Source: Saussurea involucrata (taxonomy: Eukaryota; Streptophyta; Magnoliopsida; Asterales; Asteraceae). From it: a DNA stretch of 64,000 bases. This document shows positions 1 through 9,892 of this stretch, piece after piece (position 1 is the stretch's first letter; the number at the start of each line of letters is the position of its first letter). A model generated the notes under the pieces. It did no database searches. It saw only the letters and a list, made by a program, of their open reading frames with translations, and was not told the origin of the DNA. The DNA is taken from NCBI GenBank assembly GCA_033807775.1, contig CM066314.1:149843429-149907428 (forward strand). Reading direction: 5' to 3'. A program made the translations under genes and the position numbers.

Positions 1-644
1 TCCAAAATCAACGTCTCTTTCTGTAAATATTACGTTTGTTTAAGAAAAAACAAAAAGAATGTAAAAAGAGGAAGAAAACTATATCGGACGAAAATACCCC
101 TAACTTTAACGGTGGTTTTTAACGGGGTTAGTGTTAAAAGGTAAGATAATATTTGTATCAATCTTGACATTCTTCTAACTTAAGGTGGTTGGTTTAATGT
201 TTGTTGAATAGATTAGGGACTAAAGTTAGGAAACTACAATTCTTTTGGGTTGCGCCTCACTTCTCGTGAAAAGCTAAGGTTAGCGGAGCAAGGTTACAAG
301 AAGTTGAAGGGCCAAAGTTGGAGTTACAGTCTGGAGTATATAAAGAAGAAGTCACTGAAGATTTTCGATAACACAAATCATTTTTCCTCATTTCGTTTAG
401 TTGTATTCTCTTGTTTTTATTCTCTCTCTAGTTCTAGAATATCTCTGTAACTAGTTAGGGTTTACATTCTTTTTACCTTCATATCTCTTGAAGGTTTGTA
501 TATTGTTTCATATTAGTTTGGTTAATAAGATGATGTTAACGATTTCAACAGTTAGTGGCAAGGTCCTCCTTCTAGAGCAAAATCAAAACCATGAGGACCA
601 AAAGTCTAATTATGAAACCACAGGTTCTTGTTTCAAAGAAATCA
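1..644. other. Unassigned non-coding DNA, possible LTR or promoter remnant
   Basis: No convincing gene is present. A short open frame (250-450) lies across a TATA-like TATATAAAG (337-345) and a following pyrimidine-rich stretch, an arrangement typical of an LTR promoter or 5' leader rather than a coding exon. The last 8 bases, AGAAATCA (637-644), are the left target-site copy of the neighbouring hAT element. I cannot assign the stretch to a family. Confidence 0.4.
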
Positions 645-860
645 AGGGGTGTAAATAGATCAGGTTGGGTTGGGTTCGGGTTCAACCCATTTATTAATTG
701 GGTTGAAAACCTCAACCCAACCTGATCTGTTTAAGTAAATGGGTTGAGATTTTCAACCCAACCCAACCTGGGTTGAACCTGGGTTAGTAGCGGGTTGACC
801 TGTTTATTATTTTTTCAACCCAACCCATTTAATAAATGGGTTGCACCTGGGTTGACCCAT
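645..860. repeat. Left hAT terminus with GGGTTG/CAACCC subterminal array
   Basis: After the terminal AGGGGTGTAAAT, the hexamer GGGTTG and its complement CAACCC recur in both orientations to about position 860. In hAT elements, short subterminal motifs repeated in both orientations are transposase-binding sites, so this is the likely binding array at the 3' (transcription-end) side of the element. Confidence 0.85.
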
Positions 861-1045
861 TTATTTTAAAACTTTAAGTAAATTAAAAAAGAACTTAAAC
901 CTAATTCCATGACAAATACACAAGTCACAACCACAAAACCAAATAAATTGTCCAAAGTTTCAATAAAACACAAACATAAAGTGGAATAAATTGTTCAAAG
1001 TTTAATTAACACAATCATAAAGTCAAAAAAATAAGTTTCTAAACT

Positions 1046-1176
1046 CTAAGTAACTCGACTTCCACTTTCACCGACTCCAACTTCACTCTCGGTATTAGTA
1101 TTACTCTCCTCTTGATCTCCCATCTTCTCCGTCATGATTGCTCCACATAGCGCCTCAAGTTGCGATTCCATTTGTG
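1046..1176 (-). CDS. hAT transposase, last exon (C-terminal tail)
   Basis: An acidic tail of about 43 residues ends at the stop at 1046. It is joined to the dimerisation exon by a 93-bp intron (minus strand 1269 to 1177) with GT...AG borders. The phase matches: the upstream exon ends one base into a codon and the acceptor supplies the other two, giving an in-frame Ala. The tail has no recognised domain. Without splicing, the upstream frame stops immediately after the dimerisation domain, so this exon is a good but not certain inference. Confidence 0.55.
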
Positions 1177-1269
1177 CTATATAAATAAATAAATTAACCA
1201 ACTTAATACGATAAAAGAAATATATAAACAAGTTACTACGAAATATATAAATAACAAGTTAGAACAAAC

Positions 1270-1576
1270 CTTCTCCGTATACCCAATCTCTTAAACAAAT
1301 AATAGCCTCAACTGTAGAAGGCTTCAATGAACTTCTATATGCATCAAGAACCCTACCACCAATGCTAAAAGCAGATTCGGATGCCACCGTTGATATTGGG
1401 ATAGCTAAGATGTCCCTAGCCATCCGAGCAAGAGTAGGATACCGAATCTCATGAGTTCTCCAATAGTCCAAAATGTTTAGATTGCTCACGCGAGGCATGA
1501 GCTTCTCTTCTAAATAACATTCAAGTTCAGACTTTACCACTTGAGAAGTCACCTTGGTTGAAAAGTTATCAAAGTC
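1270..1576 (-). CDS. hAT transposase exon with C-terminal dimerisation domain (hATC)
   Basis: This exon carries the hATC signature: an ILDYWRTHEIRYPTLARMARD block followed by PISTVASESAFS and GGRVLDAYRSSLKP...LRDW. The domain mediates transposase dimerisation in the Ac/hobo family. The preceding 80-bp intron (minus 1656 to 1577) starts GTATGT and ends TTATTAG, and splicing keeps the frame with the transposase core. No stop or frameshift interrupts the exon. Confidence 0.85.
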
Positions 1577-1656
1577 CTAATAAACAAATAAAAATAATGA
1601 GATAAATAGAAAATGAATAAACGGAAAAACAATAAATGTATAATAATAAAACATAC

Positions 1657-3028
1657 CATTAGAAGTGAAGAAGAAGCTTCATCTAGCACAACATCTTGAG
1701 ATCCTTCATTGGAGTCCTTAGGTTCACCATCTTTGGTTTTATTCAAATTTGACTCATCCACATACTCTTTAAACAATGAAAACAATTTGTCCTTTACTAT
1801 TGCCAACTCAGATTTGTACTCGTCCCCATAAGCTTTCTCAAAACTCCATTCAACAATCTGAAACTTATACCGTGGATCCAAAACAGCCGCAAACGCCATA
1901 ATTGTGCTAAAATCAGCCCAATATTTCTCAAACTTCACATACATCCGAGTAGCCATCTTTTGCATAAACATATCATGACTATCTTTTTCTTTGTGTAACA
2001 ACACTCTAACCGTCAAAACATTTGCAAAATACAAATTCGTGGTAGTATATTTAGAGCCAGAAAAAACAAGAGTTACCTCATAAAAGACCTTCAAGAACTT
2101 GAAAGTTCTTTCAATTCTACCCCACTCCTCATTTGTTGGACAATGCATATAATTAGCATCGGTTTTTTGCAAATGAATAAACGCTTTTTTAAAGTACAAA
2201 ACCGACTCCAACATAATGTAAGTCGAGTTCCATCGAGTGGGAACATCTTGTTGTAAACCCCTTGAAGATTGTAGCTCTACATGTGCAACACTACTTAAAA
2301 ACCTTTGCCTCCTAGTTTGAGAACCTCTATAGTACTTCACACTATCTCTAACCTTTATAATAGCCTCATCAACCTCTTTCAACCCATCCTGCACAATTAG
2401 GTTCATAATGTGTGCACAACATCTAACATGAAAATATGCACCTTGACAAACCAAATCAAGTTCATACTTCAAAAAGTCAACCATTGAATCATTAGCAGCA
2501 GCATTATCGAGAGTAATAGAAAACACTTTCTTTTGAATCCCCCAATCCTTCAAAAGACTAAACACATGATCACTCATACAAAGACCACTATGAGGTGGAG
2601 GCAAGAAACTAAAATTGAGAATCAATTTTTGCAAGTTCCAAGAACTATCAATAAAATGGGCAGTCAACACCATATATCCATCAGTAGTTATAGATGACCA
2701 ACAATCAGCAGTAAAACAAATCCTACCAGGAATGCAACTTAAAGTGTCTCTTATTTTCAACTTTTCCACCCTATACATCTTCATCATATCTGCTTTTACA
2801 GTATTCCTAGAAACAACTTTCACCTCGGAATTTAAATAATTGAAACACTTCCTAATTCCATCATATTCAGCAAACTGAAATGGCAATTCATGTTTCACAA
2901 CCGCACTAGCTAATAGCTCCCGAAAAACATTAGGGTCAAAATCAGGGGGCCTACTAGTTAATGAACCAGAACCGCCACTACCCAACTCTAACACCATCTG
3001 CCCAACATCCTTAAATCGACTTTTTTTT
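1657..3028 (-). pseudogene. hAT transposase core (RNase-H-like catalytic domain), out of frame with its N-terminus
   Basis: About 450 residues carry the landmarks of plant hAT transposases: FTADCWSS with the first catalytic Asp, the DNAAAND segment, a CAHIMNLIVQDGL block, DVPTRWNSTY, and the LDPRYK motif before an acidic linker. It cuts element ends and joins them to target DNA in the nucleus. The frame is open from the A-run (T8 on the plus strand, 3021-3028) to the intron donor at 1656. The BED zinc-finger exon upstream is in another frame, and the two meet exactly at this 8-base homopolymer, so a one-base length change there separates them. Everything downstream splices in frame. The call is a single-lesion pseudogene; an assembly error in the homopolymer is the alternative. 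Confidence 0.88.
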
Positions 3029-3295
3029 GCAATTTTTAAGATGGCGTTTTAAATTCCCGGTACCCATCCTAGTTTCAGCATTATAAACTTTACCACATTG
3101 TTTACATTTACAATATAAATCACCATTTTCATCGGGGGCCAAGAACTCAAAGCTATTCCATACCTCATATGTAAGTTTTCTATGACGTTTGACATCCACA
3201 CCAGCTTTGATAGGCTTTAATTGCTTAATCGGTTTATTGTCATTGTTCTTTGGTGGAGGAGACTGTAGATCATCTCCTTCTGAACTTTCACCCAT
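3011..3295 (-). CDS. hAT transposase N-terminus with BED-type zinc finger
   Basis: The ATG at 3295-3293 opens a frame with an acidic, proline-containing leader, then basic residues and a BED finger: a W-x-F block (VWNSFEFL), CKCKQCGKVY, and GTGNLKRHLKNC, giving the C-x2-C...H-x4-C pattern. BED fingers bind DNA, here presumably the subterminal repeats. A GTG nine bases upstream also reads in frame, but TTTCAG directly before it looks like a splice acceptor of a 5'UTR intron, so the ATG is the better start. The frame ends just past the A8 run, where the catalytic core continues in another frame. Confidence 0.85.
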   Translation of the reverse strand: MGESSEGDDLQSPPPKNNDNKPIKQLKPIKAGVDVKRHRKLTYEVWNSFEFLAPDENGDLYCKCKQCGKVYNAETRMGTGNLKRHLKNCKKKSI

Positions 3296-4189
3296 GTTAT
3301 TCACTGAAATGGAATCAAAATCATAAACATTATAACAATAAACATATTACTATAAAAAAAACTGAAAGCTGTTAAAGACTTAAAGTAATAACATTATAAC
3401 AATAAACATATTACTATAAACATAAAGCCTTGTGCTGGGCAACATGAGATAACATATTATATATGAATATTAATTAAATATGTATCTATGGGAGCTGCGT
3501 GTTTACTCTCTATATTTTTTTGAAAAGCAAACCAAACATTTTATTCCACCATAATTAACACAACCATGGGAGCTGCATGTTTACAACCAAAACAGCAGCT
3601 AGCCTGCTAAAATGCAGCAGTACACCAACGAAATACAAAACTGAAAATCTTAAAAAACTAAATGCAGCAGTACACCAACGAAATACAAAACTAAAAAACG
3701 AAATGCAGCAGTACACCAACTAAGTTACACACCAAGCATAAGAGACACTTTAAGTCTTAAGAAGAAACGAAATACAAACTGAAAATCTTAAATCTTAAGA
3801 AGTAAAACAAATCCATTAAATCTTAAGAAGAAACGAAACAGAATGTTTAGACTGAATACAAAGGAATACAATGCATGTAAAAGGAATACAAACTAAAATC
3901 TTACTTCCAACGTGAACTTGAATAACTTCGTCGTGAAAAACCAACTAGGGTTGATGGTCGTCGGCGTGTTGAGCGTGGTCGCCGGTTGAGAGTGGTCGCC
4001 GGCGTGAAAACTTGACAAACTAGGGTTTTGATTAGAGAAGAGAAATAGAGACAAACTTCGATGTGAATTGTGAATTGTGAAGAGAAATAGAGACAAACTT
4101 CAGCCGCCACCACTGTTTAGGGTTTACATAATTCATTCAATTAAAAAATAAAAAGATATTAAATTAAATTAATTTAAATAATAATAGTA
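3296..4189 (-). promoter_or_regulatory. hAT 5' non-coding leader and promoter side
   Basis: No protein can be supported here. The stretch contains repeated copies of an AATGCAGCAGTACACCAAC unit (about 3610-3720) and, near 3900-4130, GC-richer DNA ending in a minus-strand pyrimidine-rich leader. The TTTCAG acceptor at about 3305 implies a 5'UTR intron on the minus strand whose first exon probably lies around 3900-4120. Short open frames there overlap in several phases and look like chance. Confidence 0.4.
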
Positions 4190-4417
4190 TAAATGGGTTG
4201 TAAAAAGGGTTTAAATAGGTTGAAAACAGGTTGTAAAAAGGGTTGACATCAGGTTAGAAATGGGTTGAAATCAGGTTGAAAATTTCAACCCAACCCAACC
4301 CATTTATTAATTGGGTTAGGCGGGTTGGCGGGTTGATGGGTTGATGGGTTGAAAATCTCAACCCAACCTGCTATTATTGGGTTGGGTTGGCGGGTTGGGT
4401 CACTTTTTGCCACCCCT
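4190..4417. repeat. Right hAT terminus with subterminal repeat array
   Basis: GGGTTG and CAACCC copies in both orientations fill about 4193-4400, then CACTTTTTGCCACCCCT closes the element. This mirrors the left end and is the promoter-proximal binding array for the minus-strand transposase. Confidence 0.85.
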
Positions 4418-4485
4418 ATAAATCAATATACCTTAAGGACCAAAATTAGAGTTTACTCATAAATATATTTGTAAAATAGAAATAG

Positions 4486-4690
4486 GGTCAGGTTCAGGAA
4501 AACTTCTTAAAAAAAATAAAAGATAAACTGAAAAACATCTTGGTAGTCATTTATCTGGACGGTATGTATTTGTGCATACAACTAATTTGTAACATGCACA
4601 CAAATACATATCGTTCAGATGAAGGGTTACCAAGATATTCTTCAGTTTTCCATTTTTTAAAGATTTTTTCCTGGACATCTCTCTTTAAAA
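4486..4690. mobile_element. Foldback MITE-like element
   Basis: Two long inverted arms meet around 4590. The left arm contains ACATCTTGGTAGTCATTTAT and GGTATGTATTTGTG. The right arm, read in complement, contains ATATCTTGGTAACCCTTCAT and GATATGTATTTGTG, and the similarity extends outward to TTCAGGAAAA against GTCCAGGAAAA. With about 100-bp arms and almost no loop it would form a strong hairpin. I could not fix a clear target duplication, so superfamily is open. Confidence 0.6.
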
Positions 4691-6194
4691 TATTTATCAT
4701 ATATGAAAACTATCCCTCACAATCAATTAATAGTAATGCATTAGAATGATTATTAATTAGCAAAGAATAGGTTTATAAATGATTTTTCTTTAAAAAGTAA
4801 CAATTTTTTGAGTTAGAATATTGTTTTTTAAATGTAAAAATGAAACACCCTAAAATGCGAACAAATTTAAAACCTTAAACTTACAAAGTTCACAATAATA
4901 TCTTTCAAAAACTTTCATTCATAAATGGATAATTAGTGACGAAGGTTCATAATTAGTAATGAAATATCGTAAACAACCTACTAATCTAATTCATATCCAA
5001 TCGAGATCAGATTATAAGGGTTGTCTACAGGATCTCCCAAAATCTTCGATTTAACTAATCTCTACATTACAGTTTAAAAAATCAAAACATTTATAAGCTT
5101 TGCAAATTAAATAATATGCAAGCAAAGCATATAAAATTAACCTTTCCTTCAATTTCATAACGTACACATAACATCTTTCGATGACGATAATCATACCCGA
5201 TTCCATGAGTATGACGAACACCAAGTAAGTCATAGTATCATGTTTAAGAGCGCTACTACGAATCACTGAGGATCCTAGATTTCAGCTCATGCCCAAGAAA
5301 TTACAATTAATCTATGCCTATTTCTTGGTGTGGAGGTAGAGATTACAATTAAACCATGCCTATCCCTTATCTCCCAATAGAAAACGAAAATTACAATTAT
5401 ACCTTGCCTATTCCACGTTTTCATGTCACAATACGAAATGGGAATTACAATTAAACATGCATATTCCTCATTTCACGTCAACGGGAATTACAATTAAACA
5501 TGCCCATTCCACGTTATCACATCACAATACGAAATGAGAATTAGAATTAAACATGTCTATTCCTCATTTCACGTCAACGGGAATTACAATTAAACATGTC
5601 TATTCCACGTTATCAAATACTTCTTGTGCCTATGGATCCATTACACATGTGTAGACTTTCGTGCGACTATTATAAACATACCATTCTATGCTTATAATAA
5701 TATCATCTCATAATATAAACGAATCAAGTAAAACCACTAGATTCAATATAATGAAGTCTCACTTATATCGTTATTCATCAGGATAATACTAAATATTTTC
5801 TTCGTAGCTTAATTCCAGTTTTCAACGTTTGGAATATATTCAGAAAAATACAAGTCCGGAAACCCAATCCGGAAATTAGCCGAAAAACATATCCGAAACT
5901 AGACCCGGGACTCAATCCGGAAAACGGATCCGGTAAACTCAATCTGGGAGTTGTATCCGGTAAACTTAATCCGGGAGTTGTATCCAGTAAACTCAATTCG
6001 GGAGTCTAGTCCGGGAAAACCATCCGGAAATCGATTCCGGGAATCATCCGGAAAATACCACTTCCGGGCTGTTCGATAAACCGACCTGATTCGTACCAAC
6101 ATCGTGTTTCCACAGTTCTTCAATACTCAAATTCATAAAGATACCAGTAGGGTTATGAAATCATTTCAATACAAAACAACAATTTTATTGAAGC
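4691..6194 (-). other. Degenerate LTR-like DNA left of SIRE-1
   Basis: No gene is present. The tract has two internal repeat zones: seven imperfect copies of an attACAATTAAACATGCctattcc unit (about 5292-5612), and a run of CCGGA/TCCGG words (about 5835-6060). The same combination of CCGGA words and internal tandem repeats occurs in the Tekay-like LTRs at 31209-33250 and 53671-55165. Together with 17607-17985 it probably forms one minus-strand Tekay-like LTR split by SIRE-1. On the minus strand that LTR would begin near 17985 with TGGTAACACC. This is inference from composition and layout. Confidence 0.4.
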
Positions 6195-6199
6195 AAAAC

Positions 6200-7222
6200 T
6201 GTTGGGTCACTTAGATTAGATTTGAAGATGACCTCAGTCTCTAAATCTCACAATTCATACTTAGAATAATTTTTAGGTTCAAGCAGTTTAATTGTATAAA
6301 AATGTTCGGTGAAGTCGAAGATCAACTGAAGAAACAAAGTAGAAGTATATCTTCAAAGCGGATTGAAGATAGACTTCTCAACCAAAGATTAAGCTGCTAC
6401 TTGAAGACTTCCTAAAGTCTTAGGCCAGTTCACTTGAAGTTTTTGAAGACATGTTGGAAGATGAAATGTTAGGCAAGATCTTTGAAGACATGTTACAAGA
6501 TGAAATGTTCGGCAAGATCTTTGAAGAAGATAACACGTTAGGCAAAATCTTGAAGACATGTTAGGCATATCTTCGGAAAGATCTTTGAAGAAGATAACAT
6601 GTTAGGCAAAATCCTTGAAGACATGTTAGGCATATCTTCGGCAAAGAAATTTTAGCAGGTATATTAACTTTATCTGCAAAATATATTCAGGATATCTTGC
6701 ATTGATAGAGACATCATCCGAAGATCAGAAAAAGGTTCTTTGGATCTCTTATCTCTTTCAAGAAACTCCAGCTTCAACAAGCAGGTCAACGCTTGAAGAC
6801 AAAAGTAAAAAGACAAAATTACTTTTCAGAAGACCTGCTTCCTATCTGCCTTCCATGCTCTCTTTGACAAGTGTCCATTGCATTTAATGCATAAGGCACT
6901 ATAAAAGGAGATCATCTTCAACCTTGCAACTCACCAGTTTACAGACTCTCAAGCTTTCAAGTGCTGGCACATTACTCTCTCTCAGAAGTTCATTTGTTTT
7001 CTAAGTGTTTTACAACTGTTCTTATTCTCTGTGTGACTTTGTGTTAGATTGTTTAAGCAGATTTTATCTGTTTTGTTCCGCAACAATCTTTAAGTTTTCT
7101 ATGTGTAATTCTTGATTTTAAATCAATAAAGAATTAATTAAGTGAAAAATTTTGTGTATTGTATTCAACCCCCCCTTCTACAATACTTGTTTACCATTGC
7201 TAATCCATAGCTGGGACCAACA
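6200..7222 (+). repeat. SIRE-1 5' LTR
   Basis: The 1,023-bp LTR runs TG...CA. U3 holds imperfect tandem copies of a unit built on GAAGACATGTTAGGCA and AAGATCTTTGAAGA (about 6440-6650). The promoter has GCATTTAATGC (6880-6890) ten bases before TATAAAAG (6900-6907). Near the 3' end a C7 tract lies in the block TATTCAACCCCCCCTTCTAC, which recurs in the other SIRE LTRs of the window. Confidence 0.93.
6880..6907 (+). promoter_or_regulatory. SIRE-1 core promoter
   Basis: GCATTTAATGC is followed ten bases later by the TATA box TATAAAAG. The same spacing and motif occur in SIRE-C, and variants occur in SIRE-D and SIRE-E, so this is a conserved Pol II core-promoter module of these elements. Confidence 0.7.
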
Positions 7223-7224
7223 AG

Positions 7225-7236
7225 TGGTATCAGAGC
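7225..7236 (+). other. Primer binding site (initiator tRNA-Met)
   Basis: TGGTATCAGAGC starts two bases after the LTR. It is the standard complement of the plant initiator tRNA-Met 3' end used to prime minus-strand DNA. Confidence 0.93.
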
Positions 7237-7274
7237 AGGTCAGCTTAATCTAATAAGCTTGATCTTGATCTGCA

Positions 7275-9881
7275 ATGGCTTCATCTTCTTCTTTAAACAA
7301 TGTTTCTTCTCAAAACTCAAATGCTGGATCATACGAAAATGGCTCCATAGCCAAACCACCAAAGTTTAACCCTAATAACTTCTCTCTGTGGAAAAGTCGT
7401 ATGATGCTCTTTCTAGAAGGAGTTGACAGCAGATATCCTACTATACTCCATGAAGTACCTATTGTCCCAAGAGTTTGGGATCGTTATAATGCCAAAAATA
7501 AAGATGAGGATGGTGATGATTCTTCTTCTGATGAGGAAGAACGAACACCAGCTACTGGGAAATACATTGTAAAGGACCCCAGTAAGTACACTGATGAAGA
7601 CAAGCGTCTTGTAGCTCTTGACACTAAAGTCAGAGCCATCATTGCCCTCTCTTTGCCTGATGAAGTTTATCACTCTCTTGTAAACTTTTCTACTGCTAAA
7701 GAAATGTGGTCTACTTTGTGTGTTCTTTATGAAGGAACTTCTGAAGTGAAAAAGAGCAGAAAAATCGCTCTTGTTAGAAAATATGAACTGTTTGCTCATG
7801 AAAAAGGAGAATCGCTTTCTGACTACTATAACCGTTTTAACAGTCTGCTAAATGATCTTAAGCTGTTGGGTCGCATTTATGACAATGAGGAAGTCTTATG
7901 CAAATTTATGGACTGTCTTCCTGAGTTCTGGGAAAACATCTGCACATGCATTAAGACAACCAAGGATCTTGATCATATGCCTCTCACAGCTCTTTATGGT
8001 ACTCTCTTTAACTTTGAGCAAACCAAGCTCCAAAGGAAGTCTGTCATTAAAGGTATCAAAAGCTCTTCCCTAGCTCTTGTAAGTGACTCTTCCAAAAGAT
8101 TTGTGTGCATTCCTAGAATTACATATCCTTCTGATTCTGACCATGATAGTCAGGAAGATACCAATGATCATTCGAAGGCATATCTTAGTGATGCTGATGA
8201 TGAAGGTGAGGAAACCCCCGTTGACCAACTGATAGATGGCATAGCCATGCTGGCAGGTTACTCTAAACCTAGATCCCATTTCTCCTCTAGTAAATCTAAA
8301 TTTTCTAGAAAATCTTCTCAAAATTTCCCCAAGCACTCTTCAACTGATAAATCAAATGAGGAATGCTTTAAATGTGGGAAGAAAGGTCACTTTGCCTCTG
8401 AGTGCAGAAGCAAGCTTTCTGAAAAATCAAAGAACTCTTCATCTAGTCGTCCCTTTTCAAAATCTAACAGATCCATACCCGATTTAAATCACTCCTCTTC
8501 TCAAAGATCTGGCCAACCTGGTTCCTCTGTGAACTCTGACCGTGCTGAAAAGTACAAGGCTAAATACAAAAGAGAAAAGGAGAGAAATGAACTTCTTTCC
8601 AAAAAGGGAACGGGTCTGCTGGCTGAGTATCATGACTTGGTAGATGAACCCACATCTGACAGTGATAAGGACATGGCCAATATTTGTTTCATGGCAAAGA
8701 TTGATGACATCAATGACTGTGAGGAAACTCCCTCCACTCTTGCTCTAGTCTCGACAGGATGCTCTTCCTCATCCACTCAGGTACATCCCTTTCACTCTCT
8801 TACTGATGCTGAAAAAGTTGAAGCATTTGACTCTTTAACTGTTGACTTCCATGATGCTAAAGATGCTAAGAAAAAGGCAAATGCTCAGATAAAATCTCTT
8901 TCTTCTCAACTTTAAATCTATCTTTCTCAACTAAAACATTTTGACAAAATCAAAGCTGAGCTTGAAGATCTGAAAACCATAAACTTCACACTTGCTAAAT
9001 AGAAAAATAAGTTGTTCAAAAGACTTAAAGAGGAACAAGAAACTGTGAAAAAGTGGACTAACTCTTCTAAGAATTTAGAAAAGATTTTTAAAGACCAAAT
9101 GAACTATGATGACAAATCTGGACTTGGCTTTGGCAAAATGGACATTGACTCTTCCTCAACTGTTCATGCTTCCACTTCCTTTGTGCTTCCTCCATTCTAT
9201 GAGTCCTCTGAACACCATTCAAGTGATACTCATTCAATGAACTCTGTTGATCTTTCTGAAGCCTTAAAGTTTGGGATGTTCATTAAAGCTAAAGGTGATG
9301 CCTCAACTTCTAAAGTTGAAGAAGCCCAAGGTTCTAATGACCTTCCTAAACCTGTTCATGAGCTGATGAAATCCCTACACATAGATGAAGCCTCTTCCTC
9401 TGAACCTAAGCCTTCAAAGATCCTAAAGAGAGAACCTCAACCTCTTCAAAACAGATTTTCCTCTTCTGACAAAGGAAAATCAGTTGCCGAGTTCCATCCC
9501 AAAAGAAAAACTCCAAAGAAATATTCTGGTAACTCTTCCACTTTTCCCATTCCTCGATCTGTGCTTTTGAAAAAGTCAGATTCCATAGAATCCTGTCATT
9601 CACCAACTCTCATCCCTTACAAAGGAATCCTAGGAACCACACCTCTTGGTTCATCCTCTTCAGCCAAGATCATAAAAATCAATGCTAAAGGCCAAAACAA
9701 GGAAAGTGGTAATAATGTTAAAAAGCTTTTTATCTATAGAAAATGCTATAACTGTGGTGACACTTTTCATATGGCTAAAGATTGTCCTCTTGAGAGAATG
9801 GACAGAAACTCATCTAAAGATCTCTCTGTTTCTTCTTCTCACCCAAAAGGACCCATCTCCAAATGGGTACCAAAGAACTAA
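7275..9881 (+). pseudogene. SIRE-1 gag, two premature stops
   Basis: This structural polyprotein would pack the element RNA into cytoplasmic particles. The 868-codon frame starts at the first ATG after the PBS. Residues about 25-260 match the Copia gag core: KPPKFNPNNFSLWKSRM, then the helical LPDEVYHSLVNFSTAKEMW and LYEGTSEVKKSR blocks. A first zinc knuckle CFKCGKKGHFASEC lies near residue 364 and a second, CYNCGDTFHMAKDC, near residue 824, separated by a long charged coiled-coil stretch. The frame is broken by TAA at 8913-8915 and TAG at 8999-9001, both within the coil. It ends at KWVPKN-stop, with pol following in the -1 frame. Confidence 0.9.
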
Positions 9882-9892
9882 TTTTTCTGTGA

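Larger units (their letters stand above)
645..4417 (-). mobile_element. hAT-superfamily DNA transposon, near-intact
   Basis: The 3,773-bp element has short terminal inverted repeats: AGGGGTGTAAAT at the left end and, read on the minus strand, AGGGGTGGCAAA at the right end. It is flanked by an 8-bp target duplication (AGAAATCA at 637-644, ATAAATCA at 4418-4425, one mismatch), the hAT hallmark. Both ends carry dense GGGTTG/CAACCC subterminal repeats. The interior encodes on the minus strand a BED zinc finger, an RNase-H-fold transposase core and a C-terminal dimerisation domain. The architecture fits the plant Ac/Tam3-like group. A single homopolymer frameshift is the only coding lesion I see, so the copy is either recently dead or has one sequencing or assembly error. 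Confidence 0.93.

Noticed and set aside
645..860. GGGTTG/CAACCC runs as interstitial telomere repeats
   Set aside because: Plant telomere repeat is TTTAGGG; here the word is GGGTTG in both orientations at both ends of a hAT element.
3893..4113. Two overlapping short minus-strand ORFs upstream of the hAT transposase
   Set aside because: Different phases, no domain, and position fits the untranslated leader.
7225..7236. tRNA-related sequence as a tRNA gene
   Set aside because: TGGTATCAGAGC is only the primer binding site; no cloverleaf surrounds it. The same holds at 24548, 42596, 55168 and 57758.
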